64,000 nt of DNA from Lacimicrobium alkaliphilum. GTDB lineage: Bacteria > Pseudomonadota > Gammaproteobacteria > Enterobacterales > Alteromonadaceae. The notes under the pieces are model-generated. The model did not search any database and was not told the DNA's origin. It was given only the letters and a program-made list of their open reading frames with translations. Position numbers and translations under genes: made by a program. Below, piece by piece: positions 1-8,849 of this stretch (position 1 is the first letter of the stretch; each line of letters begins with the position of its first letter). The stretch is from assembly GCF_002591895.1 (NCBI RefSeq), contig NZ_NISX01000006.1, positions 62,001 to 126,000 on the forward strand, in the 5' to 3' direction.

Positions 1-2
1 GT

Positions 3-503
3 TTAAGTCTGTCAGAGGCCACCAAAATAGCCCGGGAGAAAGGTTATACAGAGCCCGATCCCCGTGATGATTTAAGCGGTATGGATGTGGCCAGAAAGCT
101 GCTGATAATGGCCCGGGAATCCGGTCTGAAGCTGGAGCTTAAAGATATTGAAATCGAATCCATCCTGCCTGATGATTTTGATGATTCCGGCTCGGTTGAG
201 GAATTCCTCTCCAGATTGCCGCAATTGGATGAGCTGTATCAACAGCAATTGGCGCAGAATCCCGGTACAGTACTGCGTTATGTAGGAAGTATCGAAGAAG
301 GGCATTGTAAAGTGGGGATTCAGGCAGTCGATAACACCCATCCGCTGTTTGTGGTCAAAGATGGCGAAAACGCGCTGGCCATTCATAGTCATTATTATCA
401 ACCGATTCCCTTTGTAATCCGCGGATATGGTGCGGGCGCGGCAGTCACCGCTGCCGGCGTATTTGCCGATGTGCTGCGGACTATGCCCTGGAAACAGGAA
501 TAA
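3..503 (+). CDS. thrA: Bifunctional aspartokinase/homoserine dehydrogenase, C-terminal part (cut by window edge)
   Basis: Only the last 166 residues are present; the frame is open from base 3, so the start lies outside the window. This is the C-terminal homoserine dehydrogenase half of ThrA, which reduces aspartate semialdehyde to homoserine. The stretch [19 protein letters not shown] is characteristic of this enzyme, as is the end of the catalytic domain ([21 protein letters not shown]). The TAA stop shares its last base with the ATG of thrB (TAATG), so translational coupling is likely. The gene order thrA-thrB-thrC matches the enterobacterial operon. Any attenuator leader would lie upstream, outside the window. 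Confidence 0.97.
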   Translation, partial: LSLSEATKIAREKGYTEPDPRDDLSGMDVARKLLIMARESGLKLELKDIEIESILPDDFDDSGSVEEFLSRLPQLDELYQQQLAQNPGTVLRYVGSIEEGHCKVGIQAVDNTHPLFVVKDGENALAIHSHYYQPIPFVIRGYGAGAAVTAAGVFADVLRTMPWKQE

Positions 504-1471
504 TGGACAGTTCGATGCCAAAAGCCTCTGTGCGGGCTTATGCACCGGCTTCTATCGGTAATGTCAGCCTGGGCTTTGATCTGCTCGGCGCTGCGTTAAA
601 ACCAATCGATGGTAGTCGTCTTGGTGATGAAGTTGAGATCAGAGCGGCCAACGCCTATAGCCTTGAGGTTAAAGGTGGTTTTGCCCATAAGCTGCCAGCT
701 GATACAAAACAGAATATTCTGACACAGTGTTATAAACACTATCTTGGTCAGGCGGCAAAACAGGGACATCAGCTTGAGCCCTGTGCCATGGTGTTGTATA
801 AAAATTTACCCATAGGCAGTGGTCTGGGGTCCAGTGCAAGTTCTGTGGTGGCGGCTCTGGACGGATTGAATCACTTTTATGGTGAGATATTCGATCAACA
901 GGCAATGTTACTTATGATGGGGGAACTGGAAGGGCAGATCAGTGGTTCAGTGCATTATGATAATGTAGCGCCCTGTTACCTTGGCGGGCTGGTATTGATG
1001 GCAGAACAAGCGGAGAATATTGCGCTGAACCTGCCGGTATTTGACGACTGGTACTGGGTAACCTGTTATTCCGGCATCAAAGTGTCCACTGCCGAAGCCA
1101 GGCGAATACTGCCGCAGCAGGTGGCGCTTAAAGATACACTGGTTTTTGGCCGTCAGCTCGGCGTATTTGTGCATGCCCTGCACACTGGTGATCGTAAACT
1201 GGCGGCGGCAATGATGCAGGACGTAATTGCCGAGCCTTATCGTAAGGCGTTACTCCCCGGCTTTGATCAAGGCCGAGCCTTTGCAATGCAGGAAGGGGCG
1301 CTGGCCTTTGGCATTTCCGGGTCCGGACCGACGGTTTTTGCCGTATGTGATGATCTGGCCAAAGCAGAAAAAATCAATCAGTGGCTGAGCACGCATTATA
1401 TTCAGAATGCCGATGGTTTCAGCCATATATGTCAACTGGATCCGCAAGGGTCGACAGCGAAAAAGGTGTAA
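503..1471 (+). CDS. thrB: Homoserine kinase
   Basis: A 322-residue GHMP-family kinase that phosphorylates homoserine to O-phosphohomoserine, the second threonine-specific step, in the cytoplasm. The GHMP ATP loop LPIGSGLGSSASS is at about residues 102-114, and the C-terminal glycine-rich motif FGISGSGPTVFAV is near 270-282. The length is close to the E. coli protein (310 aa). The ATG at 503 overlaps the thrA stop, with AGGA three bases upstream. An in-frame ATG at 515 (MPKASVRAYAP) aligns better with the E. coli N terminus and cannot be excluded. The stop is 2 bases before the TTG start proposed for thrC. Confidence 0.97.
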   Translation: MDSSMPKASVRAYAPASIGNVSLGFDLLGAALKPIDGSRLGDEVEIRAANAYSLEVKGGFAHKLPADTKQNILTQCYKHYLGQAAKQGHQLEPCAMVLYKNLPIGSGLGSSASSVVAALDGLNHFYGEIFDQQAMLLMMGELEGQISGSVHYDNVAPCYLGGLVLMAEQAENIALNLPVFDDWYWVTCYSGIKVSTAEARRILPQQVALKDTLVFGRQLGVFVHALHTGDRKLAAAMMQDVIAEPYRKALLPGFDQGRAFAMQEGALAFGISGSGPTVFAVCDDLAKAEKINQWLSTHYIQNADGFSHICQLDPQGSTAKKV

Positions 1472-1473
1472 GT

Positions 1474-2754
1474 TTGCAACTTTTCAATTTAAAGCAACCT
1501 GATGAGAAGGTCAGTTTCAGTCAGGCCGTTAAGCAAGGTCTGGGTCAGAATCAGGGCTTGTTTTTCCCCGCCCAACTGCCGACCTTTGATGATATTGACG
1601 CATTACTGGCTATGCCCCTGGCTGAGCGCAGCACAGAAATACTGCATCGGTTAATCGGTGATGAGATACCCGCCGACAGGCTGGGGAAAATGATTGCGGA
1701 GGCTTTTAATTTTCCTGCACCGCTGGCTAAAGTGGACGAGAATATTTTCTGCCTGGAATTGTTCCATGGCCCGACTCTGGCGTTTAAAGACTTTGGTGCC
1801 CGCTTTATGGCTCAGTGCCTGGCAGAAGTGGCCAAAGGCGAGAAGATTACCATATTAACCGCCACCTCCGGCGATACTGGCGCAGCCGTGGCTCATGCTT
1901 TTCACGGACTGGAGAATATTCAGGTGGTTATCCTCTACCCTGAGGGTAAAATCAGTACATTGCAGGAAAAGTTGTTTACTACGCTAGGCGACAATATTCA
2001 CACCGTTGCTATTGAAGGCGACTTTGATCAGTGTCAGCAATTGGTTAAGAGTACATTTAACGATGACGAGGCCCGTAAAGCACTGCATCTGAATTCGGCC
2101 AATTCAATCAATATTTCCCGCCTCATGGCACAGATTTGTTATTACTTCGAAGCCGTTGCCCAACTTGAAGACCGTTCAAATCTGGTGTTCTCTGTGCCCA
2201 GCGGTAATTTCGGCAATCTCACAGCGGGCATGTTTGCTAAAGTATTGGGACTGCCCGTCCAGCGTTTTGTGGCCTCAACAAATCTTAATGATACGGTGCC
2301 TCGCTATCTGAAAAATGGTGAATGGGCTCCGAATCCGACGGTAGCAACCTTGTCTAACGCCATGGATGTCAGCCAGCCCAACAACTGGCCCCGCATCGAA
2401 GCCTTGTTTGAATACAATTATGTGGATAAGGCGATTCTCAGTGCCGATACAGTGGATGAGCAATACACTCAGCTTGCCATGCGTCAGCTGGCAGCATTAG
2501 GTTACGTAAGTGAACCCCACGCAGGTGTCGCCTATAAAGCCCTGGAACGCGTGCTGGAGCCAGGTCAGACGGGGATCTTTCTGGGGACTGCACACCCGGC
2601 CAAATTCCGCGATACCGTCGAAAATGTGCTGGGTCAGCCTATCAGTTTGCCTCCAGAGCTAGCAGAATGCGCCAGTAAAGAGGGGTTGTCTGAGACACTG
2701 GCCTGTGATTATGAGCTGCTTAAACAGCATTTATATAAGCTGGTTAAAGGCTGA
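1474..2754 (+). CDS. thrC: Threonine synthase, proposed TTG start
   Basis: PLP enzyme converting O-phosphohomoserine to threonine; 426 residues from the TTG at 1474 (E. coli ThrC is 428). The PLP lysine is in LAFKDFG at residue 105, and the phosphate-binding loop [15 protein letters not shown] follows. The start is chosen because [19 protein letters not shown] aligns residue for residue with MKLYNLKDHNEQVSFAQAV of E. coli and because AAGGTG lies five bases upstream. The frame is also open from an ATG at 1381, but that would add about 31 residues buried in thrB with no family counterpart. The stop overlaps the ung ATG by one base (TGATG). Confidence 0.96.
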   Translation: MQLFNLKQPDEKVSFSQAVKQGLGQNQGLFFPAQLPTFDDIDALLAMPLAERSTEILHRLIGDEIPADRLGKMIAEAFNFPAPLAKVDENIFCLELFHGPTLAFKDFGARFMAQCLAEVAKGEKITILTATSGDTGAAVAHAFHGLENIQVVILYPEGKISTLQEKLFTTLGDNIHTVAIEGDFDQCQQLVKSTFNDDEARKALHLNSANSINISRLMAQICYYFEAVAQLEDRSNLVFSVPSGNFGNLTAGMFAKVLGLPVQRFVASTNLNDTVPRYLKNGEWAPNPTVATLSNAMDVSQPNNWPRIEALFEYNYVDKAILSADTVDEQYTQLAMRQLAALGYVSEPHAGVAYKALERVLEPGQTGIFLGTAHPAKFRDTVENVLGQPISLPPELAECASKEGLSETLACDYELLKQHLYKLVKG

Positions 2755-3410
2755 TGAACTGGCAGGCAATACTGGGTGAAGAAAAGCAGCAGCCCTATTT
2801 CCAGGAGATCTTAAGTTTTGTACAGGCAGAGCGTGAGTCTGGGAAGACTATCTACCCATCTCAGCAGGATGTTTTTAATGCCTTTAAACACACAGCATTA
2901 GAAGATCTGAAAGTGGTGATCCTGGGCCAGGATCCTTACCATGGTCCCGACCAGGCCCATGGGTTGTGTTTTTCTGTGCAGCCGGGTATTAAGCCACCTC
3001 CTTCACTGGTCAATATCTACAAAGAACTGGCACGGGATCTCCCTGAGTTTACTATTCCCAAACATGGATGTTTACAGCATTGGGCAGAGCAGGGGGTATT
3101 GCTGCTCAATACCGTATTGACCGTAGAACAGGGTAAGGCTCATTCCCATGCAAAAATTGGCTGGGAGCAATTTACCGACAAAGTGATTGAACAGATTAAC
3201 CGTCATACTCAGGGGGTGGTGTTCCTGTTATGGGGCAGTCATGCACAAAAGAAGGGCAGTATCGTAGATCGGCAGAGGCATCTGGTACTCAGTGCACCAC
3301 ATCCGTCACCCCTCTCAGCACATCGGGGCTTTCTTGGTTGTGGGCACTTTTCACAAACCAATAGCTACTTGCTACAGCACGGACAAGCTGCAATTGACTG
3401 GCGGTTATAG
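2754..3410 (+). CDS. ung: Uracil-DNA glycosylase, family 1
   Basis: A 218-residue base-excision repair enzyme that removes uracil from DNA. The catalytic water-activating loop GQDPYHGP is at about residues 58-65, with the Asp at 60. The DNA-intercalating loop [11 protein letters not shown] is near the C terminus. The length is normal for the family (E. coli Ung 229 aa). The ATG overlaps the thrC stop, so ung is probably co-transcribed with the threonine operon, although the functions are unrelated. Confidence 0.97.
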   Translation: MNWQAILGEEKQQPYFQEILSFVQAERESGKTIYPSQQDVFNAFKHTALEDLKVVILGQDPYHGPDQAHGLCFSVQPGIKPPPSLVNIYKELARDLPEFTIPKHGCLQHWAEQGVLLLNTVLTVEQGKAHSHAKIGWEQFTDKVIEQINRHTQGVVFLLWGSHAQKKGSIVDRQRHLVLSAPHPSPLSAHRGFLGCGHFSQTNSYLLQHGQAAIDWRL

Positions 3411-3417
3411 CCTTAGC

Positions 3418-3435
3418 GCTGAAAACCGTTTCAGC
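3418..3435. terminator. Short hairpin after ung (weak terminator candidate)
   Basis: GCTGAAA/TTTCAGC, a perfect 7-bp stem with a 4-base loop, lies 8 bases after the ung stop and between convergent genes. There is no clear T run, so intrinsic termination is uncertain. Confidence 0.35.
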
Positions 3436-3480
3436 ACAACTGCGTAGCCTGCAAGGAGCGAAGCGGATTGGTACTATGTT

Positions 3481-3657
3481 TCAGGCATCAAGTTCGCTTA
3501 ATTCATAATCCAGCAGTACATCCATATCTGCCAGTTCTTTGCGAAGCCGGTATTGATCCTGTATGGCTTCGATCTCTCTCCATTTGCGTTTTTTACTTTT
3601 ATTCTTAACGGGACGGGACTCTAAGTCGAGCATAGACATCAAATCTGACTGATCCAC
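3481..3657 (-). CDS. DUF3545-family small protein
   Basis: A small, highly charged, soluble protein of 58 residues from a GTG at 3657. The start is chosen because AGGAG lies seven bases upstream of it; an ATG further upstream at 3717 has no such support and would add 20 unconserved residues. The central KSKKRKWREIEA motif matches the short RKWREIEA signature that I recall for DUF3545, a family of unknown function in Alteromonadales and Vibrionales. A conserved basic patch is followed by an acidic C terminus (DMDVLLDYELSELDA). It is convergent with ung and divergent from the next kinase gene. No function can be inferred. Confidence 0.75.
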   Translation of the reverse strand: MDQSDLMSMLDLESRPVKNKSKKRKWREIEAIQDQYRLRKELADMDVLLDYELSELDA

Positions 3658-4005
3658 GTGAGATCTCCTTCGTTGTTTTAGCGCATAGAGCATCAACAGT
3701 TTCCCCCTTATCTGCACACGTTTTTTGTGCGGGGTTTTTCGTGCTGACGATCAAGATATACCATAAGCAAAGTTAAAGTAGAATATCTTTCTTTACTTTT
3801 TATTAACAAAAATTGAAGCTTTTATGACACCGTCACATTGTGACTATCTGAAGTCTCGGTTCCGTATCGGCAGCTTTAGCAATCAAACTTTCGGAGATAA
3901 TCCCCGTAATAAACAAAGCAAAATCCTTACCAAACTTATCGAGATGCATTAGGCTTGTATTTGTAGTCAGGTTACTGAGACAAATGAAAAAGAAACGGAG
4001 AGAGA
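3658..4005. other. Divergent intergenic region, no gene seen
   Basis: About 350 bases between the minus-strand DUF3545 gene and the plus-strand sensor kinase. It is relatively AT-rich in the middle and should hold both promoters and the GGAGAGAG ribosome-binding site of the kinase at its right end. I see no convincing ORF, RNA gene or strong hairpin. Confidence 0.5.
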
Positions 4006-5391
4006 ATGCAGGCAGAGCTGGAAAACCTGCTGCTGGAGGTATCGAAGTCCAGATTGATTGATCTGGGAGATATGCAGCAAGCCGAGGAACTGATAATTAA
4101 CTCGCTTTTGCGTGGGTTACAGATCCAGCGTGCCGGCGTGTGGATGCTGGATAAAGAAGTGGGTGGTATCCGCTGTAACCTGATCATTGACCTGTTTCAC
4201 CAGACCCGCGATGAAAATATTGTTCTTACCCGTGAAAAATTCCCACATTATTTTAAAGCGCTGGATAAAGAGCGCACCATCGCTGCTGATAATGCACTGA
4301 CTCACCCGGCAACCAAGGCTTTCGCTGAAATATATCTCAAACCCATGGGCATTGGTGCAATGCTGGATATTCCCATACGACATCGGGGTAAGATGGTGGG
4401 CATTGTCTGTTGTGAGCATATTGGCGGTGAGAAACAATGGAATCAGGATGAGCAGAGTTTTGCTGCGGCCATGGCGGATCTGGTAGGGCGGGCTATCAGC
4501 GCCAAGGAGCGTAACGACTATGCCAGACAACTGGAGGAAACAAACGCATCATTGGAAAAACTGGTACATCAGCGCACCGCCAGCCTGGAGCAGACTCTGG
4601 ATACGCTGAAGCAAGCGCAGAATCAGTTAATTGAAAATGAAAAGATGGCCTCGCTGGGCAGTCTGGTTTCCGGCGTGGCCCATGAGGTCAACACACCGCT
4701 GGGCATAGCGGTTACCGGTGCCAGTCATTGTCAGCATCTGCTGTCTCAGCTGCGGGAAAAAATAGGTGATAATCAGCTTACACGCAGTGCACTTGATCTG
4801 CATATGGATAACATGGATCAGAGCCTGAGCCTGGTGACACTGAATCTCGACAGGGCCGCTGAGCTGGTGCAGAACTTTAAGAAAACGGCCGTGGACCAGC
4901 ATAACCTGGCGTTGACCGAATTTGAGTTAGGTGAGTATATTCAGGTCGTGATGTCCAGTCTGCTGCCTATGCTGAAAAAACATCAGGTGAATTACCTGCT
5001 AAAAACCGAATGCAAAATTTCCATGCGCAGCTACCCGGGAGCCCTGGCGCAGATCCTTACTAATCTGACGAATAACGCCTGCCTGCATGCATTTGATACC
5101 GGGGAAGACGGCAATGAGCTGGTGATTGAAGTGCGACAAACGCTGCAACAGAATAAAGAATATGCGGTCATCAGGTTTCATGATAATGGCAGAGGGATGG
5201 CCAAAGAAGTGCTGAAGAGTATTTTTCTGCCTTTCTTTACCACACGCCGAGGGCTGGGTGGCTCCGGGCTGGGCTTGTCGATCAGCTACAATCTGGCGAG
5301 CGCCAAACTTAAGGGCAAACTTGAGGCGGGATCTGAGCCACAGCAAGGCACCACCTTTACCCTGACGCTACCCTGCCATCTGGATGAATAG
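4006..5391 (+). CDS. GAF-domain sensor histidine kinase (orphan, cytoplasmic)
   Basis: 461 residues with no signal peptide or membrane segment. A GAF sensory domain occupies about residues 15-170 and contains the typical PIRHRGKMVGIVCCEH strand. A coiled coil follows (about 170-212), then a HisKA-like segment with the phospho-accepting histidine at 226 (GVAHEVNTPLG). The HATPase_c domain shows an N box (LTNLTNNACLHAF), a G1 box (HDNGRGM) and a G2 box (GGSGLGLSI). A strong GGAGAGAG precedes the ATG. No response regulator is adjacent, so the partner is unknown. The kinase core closely resembles that of the kinase at 18532-20265. The signal sensed is not deducible. Confidence 0.9.
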   Translation: MQAELENLLLEVSKSRLIDLGDMQQAEELIINSLLRGLQIQRAGVWMLDKEVGGIRCNLIIDLFHQTRDENIVLTREKFPHYFKALDKERTIAADNALTHPATKAFAEIYLKPMGIGAMLDIPIRHRGKMVGIVCCEHIGGEKQWNQDEQSFAAAMADLVGRAISAKERNDYARQLEETNASLEKLVHQRTASLEQTLDTLKQAQNQLIENEKMASLGSLVSGVAHEVNTPLGIAVTGASHCQHLLSQLREKIGDNQLTRSALDLHMDNMDQSLSLVTLNLDRAAELVQNFKKTAVDQHNLALTEFELGEYIQVVMSSLLPMLKKHQVNYLLKTECKISMRSYPGALAQILTNLTNNACLHAFDTGEDGNELVIEVRQTLQQNKEYAVIRFHDNGRGMAKEVLKSIFLPFFTTRRGLGGSGLGLSISYNLASAKLKGKLEAGSEPQQGTTFTLTLPCHLDE

Positions 5392-5455
5392 TTTCTTGCA
5401 TCATGCAGGCTAAAGGCTTTAGGCTGGTGGCCCTTGCTGCTATCCATTCCACAAA

Positions 5456-5869
5456 ATGAATATACAAATTGAAGATGCTCCCGCCGAACAACTGACCGAC
5501 TTTTTACATCAGAAGATCGTTGATTATAACCATGCTCACCGCGAGCTGAACCAACGTCAGCCCATTGCTGCAGTAATTCGTGATACTCAGAAAAGGGTTA
5601 TTGCCGGTGCTGCGGGAGAAACCTTTGGTAACTGGTTGCAGCTTAAAACACTGTGGGTAGATGAAAGCCTGCGAGGCAAAAGATTAGGCAGCCAGCTCCT
5701 TGCAGCCATTGAACATAAAGCCAAGGCTCGTGGCTGCAAGTTTTGTCTGCTCGACACACTAAATATTCAGGCAAAGCCGTTTTATCAGAAACTGGGTTAC
5801 AGGGTGCAATGGGAACAAAAACAATACCCGCTGACCGGAGCGAAATACTTTATGACCAAGGAACTCTAA
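5456..5869 (+). CDS. GNAT-family N-acetyltransferase
   Basis: 137 residues with the GNAT fold. The acetyl-CoA binding strand and loop (LWVDESLRGKRLGSQLLAAIE, with Q/RxxGxG/A-like RGKRLG) lies at about residues 63-83, and the C-terminal strand (FYQKLGYRVQ) is typical. The substrate could be a small molecule or a protein N terminus; it cannot be told. The stop overlaps the ATG of the NYN-domain gene (TAATG), suggesting coupled translation. No good ribosome-binding site precedes the ATG. Confidence 0.85.
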   Translation: MNIQIEDAPAEQLTDFLHQKIVDYNHAHRELNQRQPIAAVIRDTQKRVIAGAAGETFGNWLQLKTLWVDESLRGKRLGSQLLAAIEHKAKARGCKFCLLDTLNIQAKPFYQKLGYRVQWEQKQYPLTGAKYFMTKEL

Positions 5870-6348
5870 TGGCGGCCGAAAAGGTGCTGATCCTGGCTGA
5901 TGTACAGAATCTGTATTACACCACCCGGGATGCCTGCTCACGTAACTTTGATTACAACGCGTTCTGGAGTCAGGCAACGGCCTCAAGATACGTGGTTAAG
6001 GCGTTCGCTTATGCTATCGACAGAGGTAATGAAAAGCAGCGTCAGTTCCAGAATATTCTGCGCGCTATTGGTTTTGAGTTGCGTCTGAAGCCATTTATCC
6101 AGCGGGCGGATGGTTCTGCTAAAGGCGACTGGGACGTAGGTATTACCCTGGATGCTATGGATTATGCCGAGCAAGTCGATACGGTCATACTGGCCTCTGG
6201 TGACGGCGACTTTGCCTTGCTGGCAGAGCGGCTTCAGCAAAAATATGGCTGCCGGGTGGAAGTCTATGGTGTACCCAAACTGACCGCCGCGGCATTGATC
6301 AATGCTGCGACTCAGTTTATTCCTGTTGAGGGGAATTTGTTGCTCTGA
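5869..6348 (+). CDS. NYN-domain protein (LabA/DUF88, PIN-like RNase fold)
   Basis: 159 residues from the ATG at 5869, which overlaps the acetyltransferase stop. The frame is open further upstream but that part lies over the GNAT gene. NYN domains are PIN-like putative metal-dependent RNases. The expected acidic cluster is present: D11 (ILADVQN), D87 and D89 (KGDWDVGITLDAM), and D112 and D114 (ASGDGDF). The protein is essentially one domain. Target RNA is unknown. The gene is followed directly by a repeat-rich gap. Confidence 0.88.
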   Translation: MAAEKVLILADVQNLYYTTRDACSRNFDYNAFWSQATASRYVVKAFAYAIDRGNEKQRQFQNILRAIGFELRLKPFIQRADGSAKGDWDVGITLDAMDYAEQVDTVILASGDGDFALLAERLQQKYGCRVEVYGVPKLTAAALINAATQFIPVEGNLLL

Positions 6349-6353
6349 AAAGC

Positions 6354-6727
6354 ATGTTCTCGAAGAGGCGCAAAGACGCCGAGCTTTTTTCAGTCATCAC
6401 AGCAAAAAGCAGATTTCACCACGGAGACACCCCGCACCTTTGCTTTTTAGATTTGAAATATCTCTCTCCAGAAACAGTTAAGCAAAGGGGCTGGGCAGGC
6501 AGAGGGCACAGAGAAGGGCAATACTATGTAGGGTCCAATTTATTGGACTGCCCAAGGATATATGTCGAATAAATTCCATCTGGCAGAGGCGCTGAGACGC
6601 AGGGATACCAACAACCTGTTTTGTTCTCCCTCTGAGTCTTTGCGCCTCTGCGAGAGAAAAAACAGACCACGGAGAAGTAATGGACATTGAACCATTTTTA
6701 CCTCTGTGTACTTTGTGCCTCTGTGGT
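6354..6727. repeat. Cluster of degenerate CACAGAG/CTCTGTG inverted repeats filling the 6349-6915 gap
   Basis: The 567-base gap holds no credible gene. It carries several diverged members of the dispersed repeat family seen elsewhere in the window. One is a GCAGAGGCGCTGAGACGC...GCGCCTCTGC inverted pair (about 6583-6654). Another begins ACCACGGAG and ends CTCTGTGGT (6666-6727). Fragments lie at about 6362-6384 (GAGGCGCAAAGACGCCGAG) and 6414-6430 (TTCACCACGGAGACA). Short open frames run through the block but are built from the repeats. The last 190 bases upstream of the cyclophilin gene are ordinary intergenic sequence. Confidence 0.75.
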
Positions 6728-6915
6728 TAATTAGGCTTTTTCCAAGGGTCACTGGACAAGCCCGAGAACAAACCTCCTGCATGACAGGCAGGCTTTCCGG
6801 CCTGTAGTTAGCCGGGATTCAGTGCCTTTTGTTTGTTGCGAGCTTATCTGGTTTTTATTCAGGACGCTTTGTATGATGACCTATCGATACTGATAAAGGT
6901 CAACAGACTAATACT

Positions 6916-7746
6916 ATGAAATACGTACTGTTACTGTTCTTTTTACTCAATTCTGTGGTCCAGGCTGATGAATGGCGAACCCCTGAACCAGAGAATCTGG
7001 TTTATCTGCAACTTGAATCGGGATTAGTGGTGATTGAACTCGCTCCCTTTGCGGCCCCGGAACATGTTAACCAGTTTAAACAGCTGGTGGATGAGGGCTT
7101 TTATAACGGGCTGGATTTTTATCGTGTCATCGAGGGTTTTGTGGCTCAGGGTGGGGATATGACTGGCGATAAGCCATCTGAATCTAAAGGCCCCCTGAAG
7201 GCTGAATTCACACGTGCACTCATGCCGGAGTCCCCCTTTCAGTTAGTCCAGGAGCCGGACTTTTTTGCTGCGCAAACCGGCTATATCCATGGCTTTGCCG
7301 CAGGGCGTGATCCGGAAGCCGCATTGGAGTGGCTGGTGCATTGCCCCGGCACGGTGGCGATGGCCAGAAATACCGATGCAGACAGCGCGACTACGGATTT
7401 TTACGTGGTAATGGGCCAGGCACCGAGGCATCTGGACCGCAATATGAGCGTATTTGGCCGGGTTATCCACGGTATGGAGCATATACAGGCATTGCCCAGA
7501 GGCGATGCTCAGACAGATTCAGGGGTGATTAAAGAGGTAGCACAACGAGGTAGAATATTGACTGCAATGCTTGCCAGCAAACTCCCCGAATCAAAGCGGC
7601 TTAAGCTTAAAATCCAGCGCACCGATTCAGAGGCCATGCAAACCCGTCTTCAACAAGGCCGGACTAAGGACAATCCGTTTTTTAAATACAAAGACAACGG
7701 CAAACTGGATATTTGCTATTACCCACCCATAAGCCGCGTTGAGTGA
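6916..7746 (+). CDS. Cyclophilin-type peptidyl-prolyl cis-trans isomerase, exported
   Basis: 276 residues with an N-terminal signal peptide (KYVLLLFFLLNSVVQA, cut before DEW), so periplasmic. The cyclophilin core is recognisable: an EHVNQFKQLVDEGFYNGLDFYRVIEGFVAQGGD-like stretch at about 50-80, then GTVAMARNTDADSATTDFYV and the FGRVIHGM strand near 175-190. It folds or isomerises X-Pro bonds in exported proteins. It is longer than E. coli PpiA (190 aa) because of an insertion between the two core halves and a basic C-terminal extension (about residues 215-276) of unknown role. It stands alone; the gap upstream is repeat-rich. Confidence 0.9.
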   Translation: MKYVLLLFFLLNSVVQADEWRTPEPENLVYLQLESGLVVIELAPFAAPEHVNQFKQLVDEGFYNGLDFYRVIEGFVAQGGDMTGDKPSESKGPLKAEFTRALMPESPFQLVQEPDFFAAQTGYIHGFAAGRDPEAALEWLVHCPGTVAMARNTDADSATTDFYVVMGQAPRHLDRNMSVFGRVIHGMEHIQALPRGDAQTDSGVIKEVAQRGRILTAMLASKLPESKRLKLKIQRTDSEAMQTRLQQGRTKDNPFFKYKDNGKLDICYYPPISRVE

Positions 7747-7815
7747 AACAGGCAAAGACGGACGTTTCACCAGATGAATGGTATATCTTAAGGTAATCCC
7801 GGGAGAATTGTATAA

Positions 7816-8013
7816 ATGAACCAATTAACTGAAAAACTGATTGGATGCCCTTACTGTGGAGAGACGATAGAGGTTCTGATTGACCCGGCCGATCTGGATC
7901 AGCGCTATATTGAAGATTGCCAGGTATGTTGCAGGCCGATCAATTTTGTCATTTCTGAAAATATGAACGGTGAGCTGCAGGTCAGTGTTTATAGTGACGA
8001 TGAGGCGCTTTGA
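7816..8013 (+). CDS. CPXCG-motif cysteine-rich small protein
   Basis: 65 residues. CPYCG at 11-15 and CQVC at 35-38 form a likely zinc-binding ribbon, followed by a conserved CRPI segment. The layout matches the CPXCG-motif family of small gammaproteobacterial proteins whose function is unknown. GGGAGA precedes the ATG. It sits 57 bases before another protein with two CXXC pairs, and the two may be co-transcribed. Confidence 0.85.
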   Translation: MNQLTEKLIGCPYCGETIEVLIDPADLDQRYIEDCQVCCRPINFVISENMNGELQVSVYSDDEAL

Positions 8014-8069
8014 TCAATATAGCCAGAGCATGTAAATCCCGGCCACTGGTTTTTTCAGGGACAGAATGA

Positions 8070-8837
8070 ATGCTGATACAAAAACAAGAACATACACTTT
8101 GCTGGCACACGTCTTTTTTGTGCCCGCAATGCCGCAGTAATTCCATTGACGTTGAAGGCAAGGGCAGCTATCTCGCGCTAGGCATAGTTGGGCTTCCCTT
8201 GATGGCCCTTTCGACAAACGCTGAAGGCCACTGTCGTGATTGCAACTGGCAGTCTGAGGTGCGCTCTGTATGGCAGTATAAAGGCGCAATTTTATGGCCC
8301 TGGTTAGTACACTGGGTGGGCAGAAGCCTGGGACTGCTGTTGTTGCTTCTGGCGGGGCTATGGTTCTGGCAGATGCAGGTAAACGAAGCACAGCGGGTGC
8401 AGAAAATGTTAACCCAGCCAAAAGTGGATGACTTTTATTTCGTTGACATGCGTGAATTTAAACAGGATACCCATCCGAAGTACCCTTATACCGTCCTGCG
8501 AGTGATCAAGACTGATGCAGAGGCATTATTGCTGCGAGTAGGGAATATTTATCATAGTCAGCAGGTTTCACCCTGGCGTCACTTTAAAGCCGATGCGGCG
8601 ATGCAACGTAATTTTTACTCCCGTTACACACTTTCATTAACCACTTCAGCCCTGAGAGCATTATCAGAGCGCGGGATTATTTACTCGATGCGTCGCCCGA
8701 AAAACCTGTCGAGTGATGGCTGGATTGTATTGCCCCAGGCGCAGCCTGGTACTGAAATGCCGCGCCTACAGCCTTTTCTGGATAAACCAGAATATCGTAT
8801 AGAATACCCACAAGATTGTTCTGATCAGGCGTGCTGA
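8070..8837 (+). CDS. Unrecognised membrane protein with N-terminal zinc-ribbon-like Cys pairs
   Basis: 255 residues; I do not recognise a family. Residues 18-21 (CPQC) and 55-58 (CRDC) could form a zinc ribbon around a short hydrophobic stretch (35-48). A strong membrane segment follows at about 76-101. The remaining 150 residues are soluble, mixed alpha/beta in character, and probably on the far side of the membrane. AGGG lies nine bases before the ATG. The gene ends 12 bases before the convergent cytochrome b561 gene. Confidence 0.7.
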   Translation: MLIQKQEHTLCWHTSFLCPQCRSNSIDVEGKGSYLALGIVGLPLMALSTNAEGHCRDCNWQSEVRSVWQYKGAILWPWLVHWVGRSLGLLLLLLAGLWFWQMQVNEAQRVQKMLTQPKVDDFYFVDMREFKQDTHPKYPYTVLRVIKTDAEALLLRVGNIYHSQQVSPWRHFKADAAMQRNFYSRYTLSLTTSALRALSERGIIYSMRRPKNLSSDGWIVLPQAQPGTEMPRLQPFLDKPEYRIEYPQDCSDQAC

Positions 8838-8849
8838 TAGCTTCTTGGT

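Noticed and set aside
5743-5868. Upstream extension of the NYN-domain gene by 42 codons
   Set aside because: The extension lies over the acetyltransferase gene in another frame; the TAATG overlap at 5869 is the normal coupled start.
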